The translations under genes and the position numbers were made by a program. A stretch of 15,131 nucleotides of DNA from JAICLK01 sp036489905 (GTDB taxonomy: Bacteria > Patescibacteriota > Saccharimonadia > Saccharimonadales > UBA4665), in contig DASXEX010000038.1 of the NCBI GenBank assembly GCA_036489905.1, positions 1-15,131 on the forward strand, in the 5' to 3' direction. The notes beneath the pieces are model-generated. The model saw only the letters and a list, made by a program, of their open reading frames with translations, searched no databases and had not been told where the DNA came from. Below, piece by piece: positions 6,042-13,547 of this stretch. Positions within the stretch are counted from its first letter, which is position 1, and every line of letters starts with the position of its first letter.

Positions 6042-7475
6042 ATGGAAACCGCAACCGCCGATTCACTCACAAACTTTTTGGAGCTCAGCTACGAGGATCT
6101 TGAGGCGCTGAATTTGAAAGCCCGCGTGGTTGCCGACCCGAAAAAGGCCGAAACCCAACACGTCAAATATTTGGCGGGCGAAAAGCATATCAAAGCCGTG
6201 ACGGTTTGTTTTTCGGACATCGAAGGCCGGCTGCACATGCTCGATTATGACAAAAAATTCTTCCTGGATTCGCTCGATAATTTGACGTTCGACGGTTCAA
6301 GCATTCGTGGTTTGAGCGAGCTGCACGAGTCGGACTTGCGGCTCAAAGTCGACTGGACGAGCCTGACATTCGTGCCGGCCGACGTTTTCGGCGCGGGGAA
6401 GATTATAGTGTTCGCAAACGTCTGCGACCGCCAAATGAAACCGTACGAGTCGGATTTCCGCGGCCAGCTGCAGCTGTACGCCGAAAAAATCAAAGCCAAA
6501 GACGGCCTGACCGCATTCATGGCGCCGGAACTTGAAGGCTTTCTGTTCGAGGGCGTCGACGCCGAGCAGGGTTACGACGGCAACGTCGGCTTCAAAAACG
6601 TCTCGACCGGTGGCTATTTCCACTCCTTGCCACTCGACGAACTCCGCCGGTTTATCGACAAAACCGCGGAAGTCCAGCGCGCGATGGGCTTCAGAAATGA
6701 AAAGGACCATCCGGAAGTCGCGCCGTCGCAGTTCGAAATCAACTTCAGCTACACCGAAGTCGTTCGCGCCTGCGACCAGGTGCAATTATACAAACTAGTC
6801 TGCCGGCAAGTCGCCGCGAGCATGGGCCTGACCGCATCATTTCTGCCGAAGCCAATCCAGGGCATCAACGGCAACGGCATGCACACCAACTTTTCGCTCA
6901 GCCGTAATGGAAAAAATCTTTTCTACGACGCGAAGGGCGAGGCGGGTTTGTCCAAGCTTGGTTGGGATTTCGTCAACAAAATCCTGAATCGCGCGCCGGA
7001 ACTTTGCCTGATTTTCAATTCCAGCGTGAACGCATACCGCCGGCTCGACCCGAACTTCGAAGCGCCGAACCAAATCAAAGTCTCGGCCATCGACCGCGGT
7101 TCGATGGTGCGCATTCCATTCGGCAACGAAAAGAGCGCACGTATCGAAATCCGCTCGGTTGCGCCCGACAGCAACCCGTACTTGACCCTGTTCGCCATCC
7201 TGAAAACCGGCCTGGAAGACAAAACCCCGAAGCCCGAAAACGACAAGCGCCCGCGGCTGCGCTTCCTGCCCGGTACGATTAACGACGCCATCCGCCTGTT
7301 CAAAGCCAGCGACTACATCGACCAAATCATCGGCGAATCACCCAAGCAAAAATACCTAACCTACAAACAAACCGCCGCCAACCGCAACCCGCGCGAACTC
7401 GGCACGACAGTCAAAGACGCCGAGGTAATCTACCACCACGAAATCACCAACCAACATTTGTGGAATAGGTTCTAA
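6042..7475 (+). CDS. glnA: Glutamine synthetase, type I-like
   Basis: A 477-residue enzyme joining glutamate and ammonia to glutamine with ATP in the cytoplasm, normally as a dodecamer. The N-terminal beta-grasp part holds DGSSIRGL. The catalytic part holds EVAPSQFEINF, the ATP signature KPIQGINGNGMHTNFS, the flap region NSSVNAYRRLDPNFEAPNQ, and RIEIRSVAPDSNPYL. In many GSI enzymes the ATP motif reads MHVH; here the second His is Asn. The segment that carries the adenylylation Tyr in enterobacterial GlnA (NLYDLP) is absent and the C-terminal linker is short, so control by adenylylation is unlikely. It has its own AT-rich promoter region and a strong Shine-Dalgarno, unlike its neighbours. No GOGAT, PII or GlnR gene lies nearby. 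Confidence 0.93.
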   Translation: METATADSLTNFLELSYEDLEALNLKARVVADPKKAETQHVKYLAGEKHIKAVTVCFSDIEGRLHMLDYDKKFFLDSLDNLTFDGSSIRGLSELHESDLRLKVDWTSLTFVPADVFGAGKIIVFANVCDRQMKPYESDFRGQLQLYAEKIKAKDGLTAFMAPELEGFLFEGVDAEQGYDGNVGFKNVSTGGYFHSLPLDELRRFIDKTAEVQRAMGFRNEKDHPEVAPSQFEINFSYTEVVRACDQVQLYKLVCRQVAASMGLTASFLPKPIQGINGNGMHTNFSLSRNGKNLFYDAKGEAGLSKLGWDFVNKILNRAPELCLIFNSSVNAYRRLDPNFEAPNQIKVSAIDRGSMVRIPFGNEKSARIEIRSVAPDSNPYLTLFAILKTGLEDKTPKPENDKRPRLRFLPGTINDAIRLFKASDYIDQIIGESPKQKYLTYKQTAANRNPRELGTTVKDAEVIYHHEITNQHLWNRF

Positions 7476-7499
7476 TGGCCGCCACGCCACGGAAAGTGT

Positions 7500-7505
7500 T
7501 AAAAT
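7500..7505 (+). promoter_or_regulatory. -10 box (TAAAAT) for leaderless methyltransferase-Nudix gene
   Basis: TAAAAT is followed by 6 nt and the ATG at 7512, in the 37-bp gap after glnA. No Shine-Dalgarno is present. Confidence 0.55.
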
Positions 7506-7511
7506 TGCTGC

Positions 7512-8672
7512 ATGGCAGACCAAGCATGGAGAGATTTACACCAGAAACATTATAGAGACGCCGATTGGATTGACAAGCCGTCACTTTTTGCGCAGGATGC
7601 GATAAAATATTTTCCGAAATCCGGCAGAGTTTTGGATCTTGGCGCAGGGCAAGGGCAGGACAGTCGGTTTTTCGCCGAGCATGGCTATGATGTGGTGTCG
7701 ACCGATATTGAAGATAGTGCGCTTGAACTCAGCCGATCCAAACTGCCCACGAAAATAAAATCTAAAGTCACCCTCCAGAAGCTCGACCTACGCGAAGAAT
7801 TGCCGTTCGCCAGCGAATCATTCGACGTCGTGTATGCGCATCTCTCTCTGCACTATTTCGATATCGAAAAAACATGGAGAATTTTCACCGAAATTACGCG
7901 CGTCCTCAAGCCGGGTGGCATTGTCGCACTATTCATAAACTCCACGAGCGATCCTGAATATGGAAGCGGCGAGCAAATCGAGCCAGATTTTTTCCAAATT
8001 GATAACGTCACCAAACGCTACTTCAACGTCAAGAGCACTCGGAAATTTATTTCGGATTTCTACGAAATTAACCTGCTGGACAACTTTGGCGAAACCTACA
8101 AAGACGCGGCCAAAGGTGTCCATAATCTCATACGCTTTATTGGCACGAAGCCTGATGGACTATCGGACAAATATGATGTGCCGTGCGTCGGCGCCATTAT
8201 CGAACGGACCATCAATGGAGAAAAGGAAGTGTATTTGCAGACACGGTGGAAGCCCGGCGGCGACCCGAAATATTCTGGCACCTTGGAATTTCCGATCGGC
8301 CGGCTAGACACATTATATGAAAACGTGTTTGAAACTTTGGCGCACGAAATTAAATCCGAATCGGGACTAACTCTCATGACCATCAGGAATGATTCGCGCA
8401 CCAAGCAGATTTCACCACAAGGCGACGACGCAGCCTTTGGCTTTCACCCGTTCTGCTGCGTGCAGCAGCTCAAAAATGGCAAGCCGTGGATTGGATTTAT
8501 CTTTATTTGTGAAGTCGAATCAGGCGTCGAACCCAAAGCGCAGCTTTCTGAAGCCAAAGATGCGCACTGGGCAAAAGCGAGCGAAGTCGAAAAAATGATC
8601 AAAGCCTCGCCCGAAAAGTTTTTTACGCTTGAGCTGCCGGCGTGGCAGTACTACTTCAACCAAACTAGCTAA
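7512..8672 (+). CDS. Fusion: class I SAM methyltransferase + Nudix-like domain
   Basis: A 386-residue two-domain protein. Residues about 10-215 form a class I SAM-dependent methyltransferase: motif I is VLDLGAGQGQD (40-50), an acidic residue ends strand 2 in STDIED (63-68), FDVVYAHLSLHYF (104-116) is motif IV, and LKPGG (132-136) follows. Residues about 222-386 form a Nudix-like fold: VPCVGAIIER starts the first strand and the Nudix box runs 263-286. In that box E270, E279, E283, G285 and L286 fit the consensus, while the Arg is His (278) and one Glu is Ser (282). Metal-dependent diphosphate hydrolysis is therefore possible but weakened. The methyl acceptor is unknown. I do not recognise this architecture as a named family; a modified-nucleotide role is speculation. 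Confidence 0.85.
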   Translation: MADQAWRDLHQKHYRDADWIDKPSLFAQDAIKYFPKSGRVLDLGAGQGQDSRFFAEHGYDVVSTDIEDSALELSRSKLPTKIKSKVTLQKLDLREELPFASESFDVVYAHLSLHYFDIEKTWRIFTEITRVLKPGGIVALFINSTSDPEYGSGEQIEPDFFQIDNVTKRYFNVKSTRKFISDFYEINLLDNFGETYKDAAKGVHNLIRFIGTKPDGLSDKYDVPCVGAIIERTINGEKEVYLQTRWKPGGDPKYSGTLEFPIGRLDTLYENVFETLAHEIKSESGLTLMTIRNDSRTKQISPQGDDAAFGFHPFCCVQQLKNGKPWIGFIFICEVESGVEPKAQLSEAKDAHWAKASEVEKMIKASPEKFFTLELPAWQYYFNQTS

Positions 8673-8702
8673 TGCTTACTCGAGCCTGGCTACGAGAGGT
8701 GG

Positions 8703-8708
8703 TACAAT
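8703..8708 (+). promoter_or_regulatory. -10 box (TACAAT) for membrane protein-AAA+ operon
   Basis: TACAAT ends 6 nt before the ATG at 8715, within the 42-bp gap after the fusion gene. No Shine-Dalgarno is present. Confidence 0.65.
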
Positions 8709-8714
8709 AGCAGC

Positions 8715-9077
8715 ATGCTAGCGCTTGAATTTTTTGCTTGGTGGTATGGGCAGGGGTGGCGCGGGCTTGCGAAAAATATGCGGCGGCGGGTGCACATGAC
8801 GGCTCAGATGTTTTCGGCGCCGATTTTGCTCAAGACTCTGTTCGCGCCGTGGCGGCGAATTGTCACGACTCCGGGCGCGGGAATTGATGCCAAAATGCGG
8901 GCGATCGGTGACAACATGGTCAGCCGCGCGGTCGGTTTTACGGTGCGCGTGCTCGTGCTACTTTCGGCGGGGATTATGTTGCTTATAGTTGGAATCGTGG
9001 CGATTGTCGAGCTGGTCGCCTGGCCGCTGCTGCCGGCAATCGCGGTTTTGCTGCTCGTGAAAGGATTGGCTGGATGA
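8715..9077 (+). CDS. Small membrane protein of the Clp-like operon
   Basis: A 120-residue protein of no family I recognise. The N-terminal 45 residues are aromatic and basic (FFAWWYGQGW, then NMRRRVH and APWRR) and look like an amphipathic, membrane-surface segment. Two hydrophobic helices follow at about 75-97 and 100-117 with almost no loop, so the C-terminal half probably forms a membrane hairpin. Its TGA overlaps the ATG of the AAA+ gene as ATGA, implying coupled translation and probably a physical complex with that membrane-anchored ATPase. Confidence 0.8.
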   Translation: MLALEFFAWWYGQGWRGLAKNMRRRVHMTAQMFSAPILLKTLFAPWRRIVTTPGAGIDAKMRAIGDNMVSRAVGFTVRVLVLLSAGIMLLIVGIVAIVELVAWPLLPAIAVLLLVKGLAG

Positions 9078-11476
9078 ACGAGCCTGCCACACTCAACTTG
9101 CAATCTTTGCGGGCGCATAAAGCCCGCTTAGGCCGCCGGCTCGGCAAGCATTTTTACGCGGTTTACATGGGTGGCGCGGTCTTGTGGGCGGCAGTCGCCA
9201 TTTCACTATATTTTCTCGGCACGACCGAAACGACGAAGCAAGTGGCGTATATTGTCGGTTTTGTCAGCCTAGTATGGTTCATGCTGGCACAATGGGACCG
9301 GCATGATCTCGCCGAGTTGCCGGTGGACGGGCAGTCGCTGGACGGACGGCTTTCGGGCGAGATTTTGGGCCGGCTGAAGTCGACACAATCGCTCACGCCC
9401 CAGACTGTTTGGCAAGCGCTTTCCAAACATTGGCAAATGATATTTTTCTGCAACCATTTGCTGATGCCGCCGGACGGCATCAAGGAACTTTTGAGCACGA
9501 ACGAGGTCGACATGGCGGTTGTTTGGAGCGAAGCGATGCGGCTCGCCGACGCGAATGGCAGCAAGGCAATCGAACCAGGCTATGTGGTCGCAGGCTTGCT
9601 GCTCACCTCGCCGAACGTCCAGGCGACACTGACGCGAATGAAACTGACCGGCGCGGACGTCGAAGCGGTGACGGCCTGGTTTGGCCGCGCGCTTGCGGAC
9701 ATGAACCGCGAAAAGCCGTACTTCGGCGGCATCGGCCGCGACTGGGCGAACGGGTTTACACCGCAGCTGAACCGCTTTGGCCGCAATATTTCTTTGAGCG
9801 TCGAAAGTGGTGGCGGATCGCATTTCGGCTGGCTGACGAGCAGTCCGGGCGTGACCGCGATCAAGGGCGCATTTGCGCAGGGCGCCACGACGATCGCGCT
9901 TATCGGGCCGGCTGGCGTCGGCAAAACGAGCCATATTTACGCGCTCGCCTTAGCCCTATTGCAAGACGGCGCCGGATCCGACCCGAGCCTCGCGCACCGG
10001 CAAATTATCGGACTTAATCCATCGCTTATTTTGAGCAGCGCGCGCGAGCCGGGCGAACTCGAGCATATCATTATGAATCTGCTCGGCGAAACCGTGCACG
10101 CCGGCAATATCGTGCTGTTCCTTGACGACGCGCAGCTGTTTTTCAGCACCGGACCGGGCTCGTTCGACGTCACGCAAATTCTGCTGCCGGTGCTGCAAAA
10201 CCGCGCCGTCCAACTTATCCTGGCCATGACACCGAATGATTTTCAGCGGCTGAAAGTAAACAATTCCGCGTTTGCCGGCCTGCTCACGCCCGTTGTTTTG
10301 CAGGAACCAAGCGAGCATGACGTCATGCGCGTGCTCGAAGACACGGCGCTCGGGCTGGAAGGCCGCAGCGGCATGCTCGTCACATACGATGCAATTCGCG
10401 AAGCCTACCGCCTAAGCGGCCGCTACGACCAGGACACGGCCTATCCGGGCAAGGCGATCCAGCTGCTTGAACAATCGCTGCCACACGCGAACAACAAAAT
10501 CGTCACCGCGCAGTCTGTGCAGCAGGCGATTGAGCAAACCCACGGTGTCAAAGTCGGCACAGCCGCGCCGGTCGAGGCCGACGAGCTGCTGCACCTCGAA
10601 GCCAAAATCCATGAGCGCATGATAAACCAGAGCAGGGCAGTCAGCGTTGTATCAGCCGCGTTGCGCCGCGCGCGGGCTGGCGTGGCGAATCCGAAACGCC
10701 CAATCGGCAGCTTTTTGTTCCTCGGCCCGACTGGCGTCGGCAAAACCGAGCTGGCGAAATCGATTGCGGCCACATATTTCAAAGACGAAACGAATATGAT
10801 CCGGCTCGACATGAGCGAATATCAGCAGCCCGAAGACGTGCAGCGTTTGCTAAGCGCCGGAGCCAACGAAAGCAAAAGCTTGATTCTGGCCGTGCGCGAG
10901 CAACCGTTTAGCGTCGTGCTGCTCGACGAAATTGAAAAAGCGCATCCGAATATCCTGAACTTGCTTTTGCAGCTGCTTGACGAAGGCCGGCTGACCGACA
11001 CCGGCGGCCGCACCGCATCGTTCAAAGATTGCATCATTATCGCCACGTCAAACGCCGGCGCCGACACCATTCGCCAGCACATCGAACGCGGTGAGCGACT
11101 CGAAGCTTTCGAAAGTCAGTTCACCGACCAACTCATCAACAGCGGCCAGTTTAAACCGGAACTACTCAACCGTTTCGACGAAATCGTACTGTTCCGCCCG
11201 TTGAAGCCGGAGGAGCTCGTCCAAGTCGTGAATTTGATGATGACTGAAATCAACAAGACGCTCGCCAACCAAAACATTTCCGTCGAGCTCACGCCCGCCG
11301 CCACCGTGCAAATCGTCAAGGCCGGCTACGACCCGCGCCTTGGCGCCCGCCCGATGCGCCGCATGCTCCAACGCACCGTCGAAGATTCCATCGCCGACAA
11401 AATCCTCCGCAATGAGGCAAATCCCGGCGACCACGTCGTGCTGGACGTCCCCGACCTCAACCTGCCGCAAGCGTAG
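9074..11476 (+). CDS. Membrane-anchored Clp-like AAA+ ATPase, degenerate pore
   Basis: An 800-residue protein with two AAA+ modules like ClpA/ClpC/ClpB. Two membrane helices (about 28-48 and 57-73) anchor it. A Clp-N-like helical repeat follows (about 90-210). D1 has Walker A GPAGVGKT (278-285) and a Walker B ending LFLDDA, where the usual catalytic Glu is Asp. D2 has Walker A GPTGVGKT (551-558), Walker B VVLLDEIEKAH (about 613-623), sensor 1 in IIATSNAG, an Arg finger in LNRFDEI and sensor 2 GAR near 756. Missing features: the D1 pore KYRG aligns with AREP, the D1 ERRF arginines are replaced in SAFAGLLTP, the D2 pore GYVG is deleted (SAGANESKSL), there is no (I/L/V)GF ClpP loop, and no ClpB M-domain coiled coil. 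ATP use in D2 looks intact, while substrate threading does not. Confidence 0.85.
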   Translation: MNEPATLNLQSLRAHKARLGRRLGKHFYAVYMGGAVLWAAVAISLYFLGTTETTKQVAYIVGFVSLVWFMLAQWDRHDLAELPVDGQSLDGRLSGEILGRLKSTQSLTPQTVWQALSKHWQMIFFCNHLLMPPDGIKELLSTNEVDMAVVWSEAMRLADANGSKAIEPGYVVAGLLLTSPNVQATLTRMKLTGADVEAVTAWFGRALADMNREKPYFGGIGRDWANGFTPQLNRFGRNISLSVESGGGSHFGWLTSSPGVTAIKGAFAQGATTIALIGPAGVGKTSHIYALALALLQDGAGSDPSLAHRQIIGLNPSLILSSAREPGELEHIIMNLLGETVHAGNIVLFLDDAQLFFSTGPGSFDVTQILLPVLQNRAVQLILAMTPNDFQRLKVNNSAFAGLLTPVVLQEPSEHDVMRVLEDTALGLEGRSGMLVTYDAIREAYRLSGRYDQDTAYPGKAIQLLEQSLPHANNKIVTAQSVQQAIEQTHGVKVGTAAPVEADELLHLEAKIHERMINQSRAVSVVSAALRRARAGVANPKRPIGSFLFLGPTGVGKTELAKSIAATYFKDETNMIRLDMSEYQQPEDVQRLLSAGANESKSLILAVREQPFSVVLLDEIEKAHPNILNLLLQLLDEGRLTDTGGRTASFKDCIIIATSNAGADTIRQHIERGERLEAFESQFTDQLINSGQFKPELLNRFDEIVLFRPLKPEELVQVVNLMMTEINKTLANQNISVELTPAATVQIVKAGYDPRLGARPMRRMLQRTVEDSIADKILRNEANPGDHVVLDVPDLNLPQA

Positions 11477-12296
11477 CCTGCGCGAGCCTGACTGCGGCAA
11501 CGGCAAGCTCCGAAACCGCTGCCAGCATGTCAGGCTTGGAAATCGTTGTGTTATCGAGGCAGACCGGGAGAGGCCGTTCCTCATTCGTATGAGCTTCCCA
11601 GATACGCCGCAAAACCTGAGCAACACCAGACTGTTTAGGATCAAACCTGATGCAAGTTGCCGGCATGACATACGGCCGGACTTCCCGGTGTCTGTCGCGC
11701 TGTCGAGTCTCGCCGATAATCGCAGCCCGCTCGTCAATCTCAGAGCCAGAAGGGCTGGTCGCGCCATTCGCAAGCAAAGCCCGCCGCGCCGCCTCTCGCG
11801 GTTCACATAACAGATAGAGTTCAAACGCGGTCGCAAGCTTGAGGTCGGCCGCCCGCTTCCGCAAATGGCTGCGGACATTCCGGCCATCCAGCACCAACAC
11901 ATCCGCTCCTTTAGCTTGCGCGTGCATTGCGGCCACGCGCAACCATTGACCACATGCTTCCTGCACGATCTCAAATTTAGCGACGGCCGCGACTGACGCG
12001 GAAATTATCGGCTTCTGCAAATCGCCGAAACGGTCGCTTCGCTCAAATGGCGGACCTTGATCATGAACTTGCCGCACCACTCGCTCAAGTGCTTTTTCAT
12101 CTTCCGGCAATTGGCCGGTATCGCTGAGCTCTAAAGATTCTCGCACTGCCGCTGCGTACCGCCGGAAAAAATCGCCGGCCACATCGTAATAAACTTTGAT
12201 CCCGGCGGCATCAAGCGCGTCGACCATCGCTTTGCCGGCAGCGCCTTTGCCGGTCTTGGTTTCGCCGTCCACGTAAACGCCAAGAAGACTATTCAT
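11457..12296 (-). CDS. Cytidylate kinase-like P-loop kinase, divergent
   Basis: A 279-residue cytoplasmic P-loop kinase. Walker A is GETKTGKG (11-18), near the N-terminus as in Cmk. AAGDFFRR-like text after the first helix, ISASVAAVA (98-106), LVLDGRN (134-140) and RQRDRHREVRP (198-208) correspond to the CMP-binding and lid segments of cytidylate kinase, where DGRD is typical; here the last Asp is Asn. It is longer than usual Cmk (about 220 residues), with an acidic insertion (about 55-75) and a C-terminal helical tail. (d)CMP phosphorylation is the best guess, but substrate change is possible. ATG 12296 is chosen because the P-loop starts ten residues later; GTG at 12314 is an alternative. 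Its 3' end overlaps the convergent AAA+ gene by 20 bases. Confidence 0.72.
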   Translation of the reverse strand: MNSLLGVYVDGETKTGKGAAGKAMVDALDAAGIKVYYDVAGDFFRRYAAAVRESLELSDTGQLPEDEKALERVVRQVHDQGPPFERSDRFGDLQKPIISASVAAVAKFEIVQEACGQWLRVAAMHAQAKGADVLVLDGRNVRSHLRKRAADLKLATAFELYLLCEPREAARRALLANGATSPSGSEIDERAAIIGETRQRDRHREVRPYVMPATCIRFDPKQSGVAQVLRRIWEAHTNEERPLPVCLDNTTISKPDMLAAVSELAVAAVRLAQATLAAG

Positions 12297-12336
12297 GCTT
12301 GAGTCCAAGAGCACGCATACATTGCGCCCCATTGTA
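12293..12336 (-). promoter_or_regulatory. -10 box and possible coupled leader ORF of the kinase gene
   Basis: On the minus strand TACAAT (12336-12331) is followed by 8 nt and an ATG at 12322. That ATG opens a nine-codon ORF (MYACSWTQA) whose TGA (12295-12293) overlaps the kinase ATG (12296-12294) as ATGA. A leaderless start on the short ORF with translational coupling to the kinase would fit the local gene-start style. The kinase ATG has no Shine-Dalgarno of its own. The ORF is short enough to be chance. Confidence 0.4.
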
Positions 12337-12390
12337 ACAGCTCGTCGCAACGATGCGAAGTTTACCATATCAATTTCATTTCGGCAGGAA

Positions 12391-12396
12391 TATACT
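12391..12396 (+). promoter_or_regulatory. -10 box (TATACT) for leaderless coiled-coil gene
   Basis: TATACT ends 7 nt before the ATG at 12404. This supports that start over the longer in-frame ORF from 12353, which would begin upstream of the promoter. It is divergent from the kinase promoter. Confidence 0.65.
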
Positions 12397-12403
12397 AGAC
12401 ACT

Positions 12404-12706
12404 ATGGTGCAAAAAGACGAAAGTATCGAAGAGATAATTGACCGCGAACTCGGTGTGCTTATAGAGCACATGGACGACCAGTTCGCTATAGTACTCGAAG
12501 CCGTCGATATGTCCACGAGTAAAATTCCCGCGATGGGCGAGCGCCTTGAAAAAGTCGAACACGATATTACATCTATCAAATTGACGACCATGAACAACCC
12601 GCACGACCTAAGGTTGATCAAAATCCGCACCGAAAAGCTAGACGATATTTCTGCCCAAGTCCATGGCCACGAAGTCCGACTAACAAAGCCCGAGCAAGCA
12701 GCTTAA
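12404..12706 (+). CDS. Small helical/coiled-coil protein, 100 residues
   Basis: A 100-residue soluble, acidic, highly helical protein with no family I recognise. It begins MVQKDESIEEIIDREL and has heptad-like spacing of hydrophobics around GERLEKVEHDITSIKL. Its end, HGHEVRLTKPEQAA, closely matches the end of the 86-residue protein at 13548-13808 (NHEVRITKLEAKPA), so the two are probably paralogues placed on each side of exonuclease III. No signal peptide or membrane helix is seen. The start is set by the -10 box 7 nt upstream. Confidence 0.75.
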   Translation: MVQKDESIEEIIDRELGVLIEHMDDQFAIVLEAVDMSTSKIPAMGERLEKVEHDITSIKLTTMNNPHDLRLIKIRTEKLDDISAQVHGHEVRLTKPEQAA

Positions 12707-12731
12707 GCGACACACGACACTTAAGAACGTC

Positions 12732-13529
12732 ATGAAGATTTACTCCTGGAACGTGAATGGGATTCGAGCGGTGCTCAAGAAAAACGCGTTGACGCCGCTT
12801 ATCGAAAGAGAGCGGCCGGATATTTTGTGCTTGCAGGAGATGAAGGCCAAGCAGGAGCAGGCGGAAATCGATTTGCCGAATTATGAGCAATTTTGGTACT
12901 CGTCCGAAAAGCCCGGCTATTCCGGCACCGCGATTTTTAGCAAAGTCAAACCGATACAAGTCATTAACAGTTTGCCGCGCGACATTATCGACAAGTTCAA
13001 AGTCAGCGGCGACGTGTACGGCGACCCGAATTTGGAAGGCAGAATCATCGCGGCTGAGTACGAAAAATTCTGGCTCGTGACCGTCTACACGCCAAATGCG
13101 AAAGATGACTTGAGTCGCATCCCGCTCCGGCACAAACATTGGGATCCGGCGTTTTTGGCATATTGCAAACAGCTGGAAAAATCCAAGCCCGTCGCTTTTT
13201 GCGGCGACCTGAACGTCGCGCACACCGAACTCGACCTGGCAAATCCGAAGCCGAACCGCGGCAAAAAAGGCTTCACCGACGAAGAACGCGAAGGTTTCCA
13301 AAATTTCATCGATGCAGGCTTCGTCGACACACTCCGAATGTTCAAACAAGGCAACGGCTATTACACCTGGTGGTCGCATTTCGCAAATTCCCGCGCCCGC
13401 AATGTCGGCTGGCGCATCGACTACGTGCTCGTATCGCATACTTTACAAAGTAAAGTGAAGACCGCCGAAATCCACCCGAAAATCATGGGCTCCGATCACT
13501 GCCCAGTGAGTATTACGCTGGATTTGTAG
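12732..13529 (+). CDS. xth: Exodeoxyribonuclease III (AP endonuclease)
   Basis: A 265-residue EEP-fold nuclease that cuts DNA at abasic sites and trims 3' ends in base-excision repair. Conserved residues are N7 (WNVNGIR), the metal ligand E36 (LQEMK), D159 and N161 (GDLNVAH) and D255-H256 (GSDHCPV). VTVYTPNA and the RIDYVLVS segment are also typical of ExoIII/ExoA. Length and order match the family over the whole protein. It starts with ATG 25 nt after the upstream coiled-coil gene; neither a Shine-Dalgarno nor a clear TAnnnT box precedes it, so read-through from the upstream gene is likely. Confidence 0.95.
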   Translation: MKIYSWNVNGIRAVLKKNALTPLIERERPDILCLQEMKAKQEQAEIDLPNYEQFWYSSEKPGYSGTAIFSKVKPIQVINSLPRDIIDKFKVSGDVYGDPNLEGRIIAAEYEKFWLVTVYTPNAKDDLSRIPLRHKHWDPAFLAYCKQLEKSKPVAFCGDLNVAHTELDLANPKPNRGKKGFTDEEREGFQNFIDAGFVDTLRMFKQGNGYYTWWSHFANSRARNVGWRIDYVLVSHTLQSKVKTAEIHPKIMGSDHCPVSITLDL

Positions 13530-13534
13530 CGTGG

Positions 13535-13540
13535 TACAAT
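13535..13540 (+). promoter_or_regulatory. -10 box (TACAAT) for leaderless coiled-coil gene
   Basis: TACAAT ends 7 nt before ATG 13548. The earlier in-frame ATG at 13539 overlaps the box itself, so 13548 is the better start. Confidence 0.65.
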
Positions 13541-13547
13541 GATTGTT

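Noticed and set aside
9269..9934. 221-residue minus-strand ORF inside the AAA+ gene
   Set aside because: Arg/Ala-rich antisense shadow of a well-supported gene; no domain seen.
11162..11974. 270-residue minus-strand ORF
   Set aside because: It overlaps the conserved 3' end of the AAA+ gene and the kinase gene in another frame, has low-complexity Arg/Leu/Ser content and no motif; it is a composition shadow.
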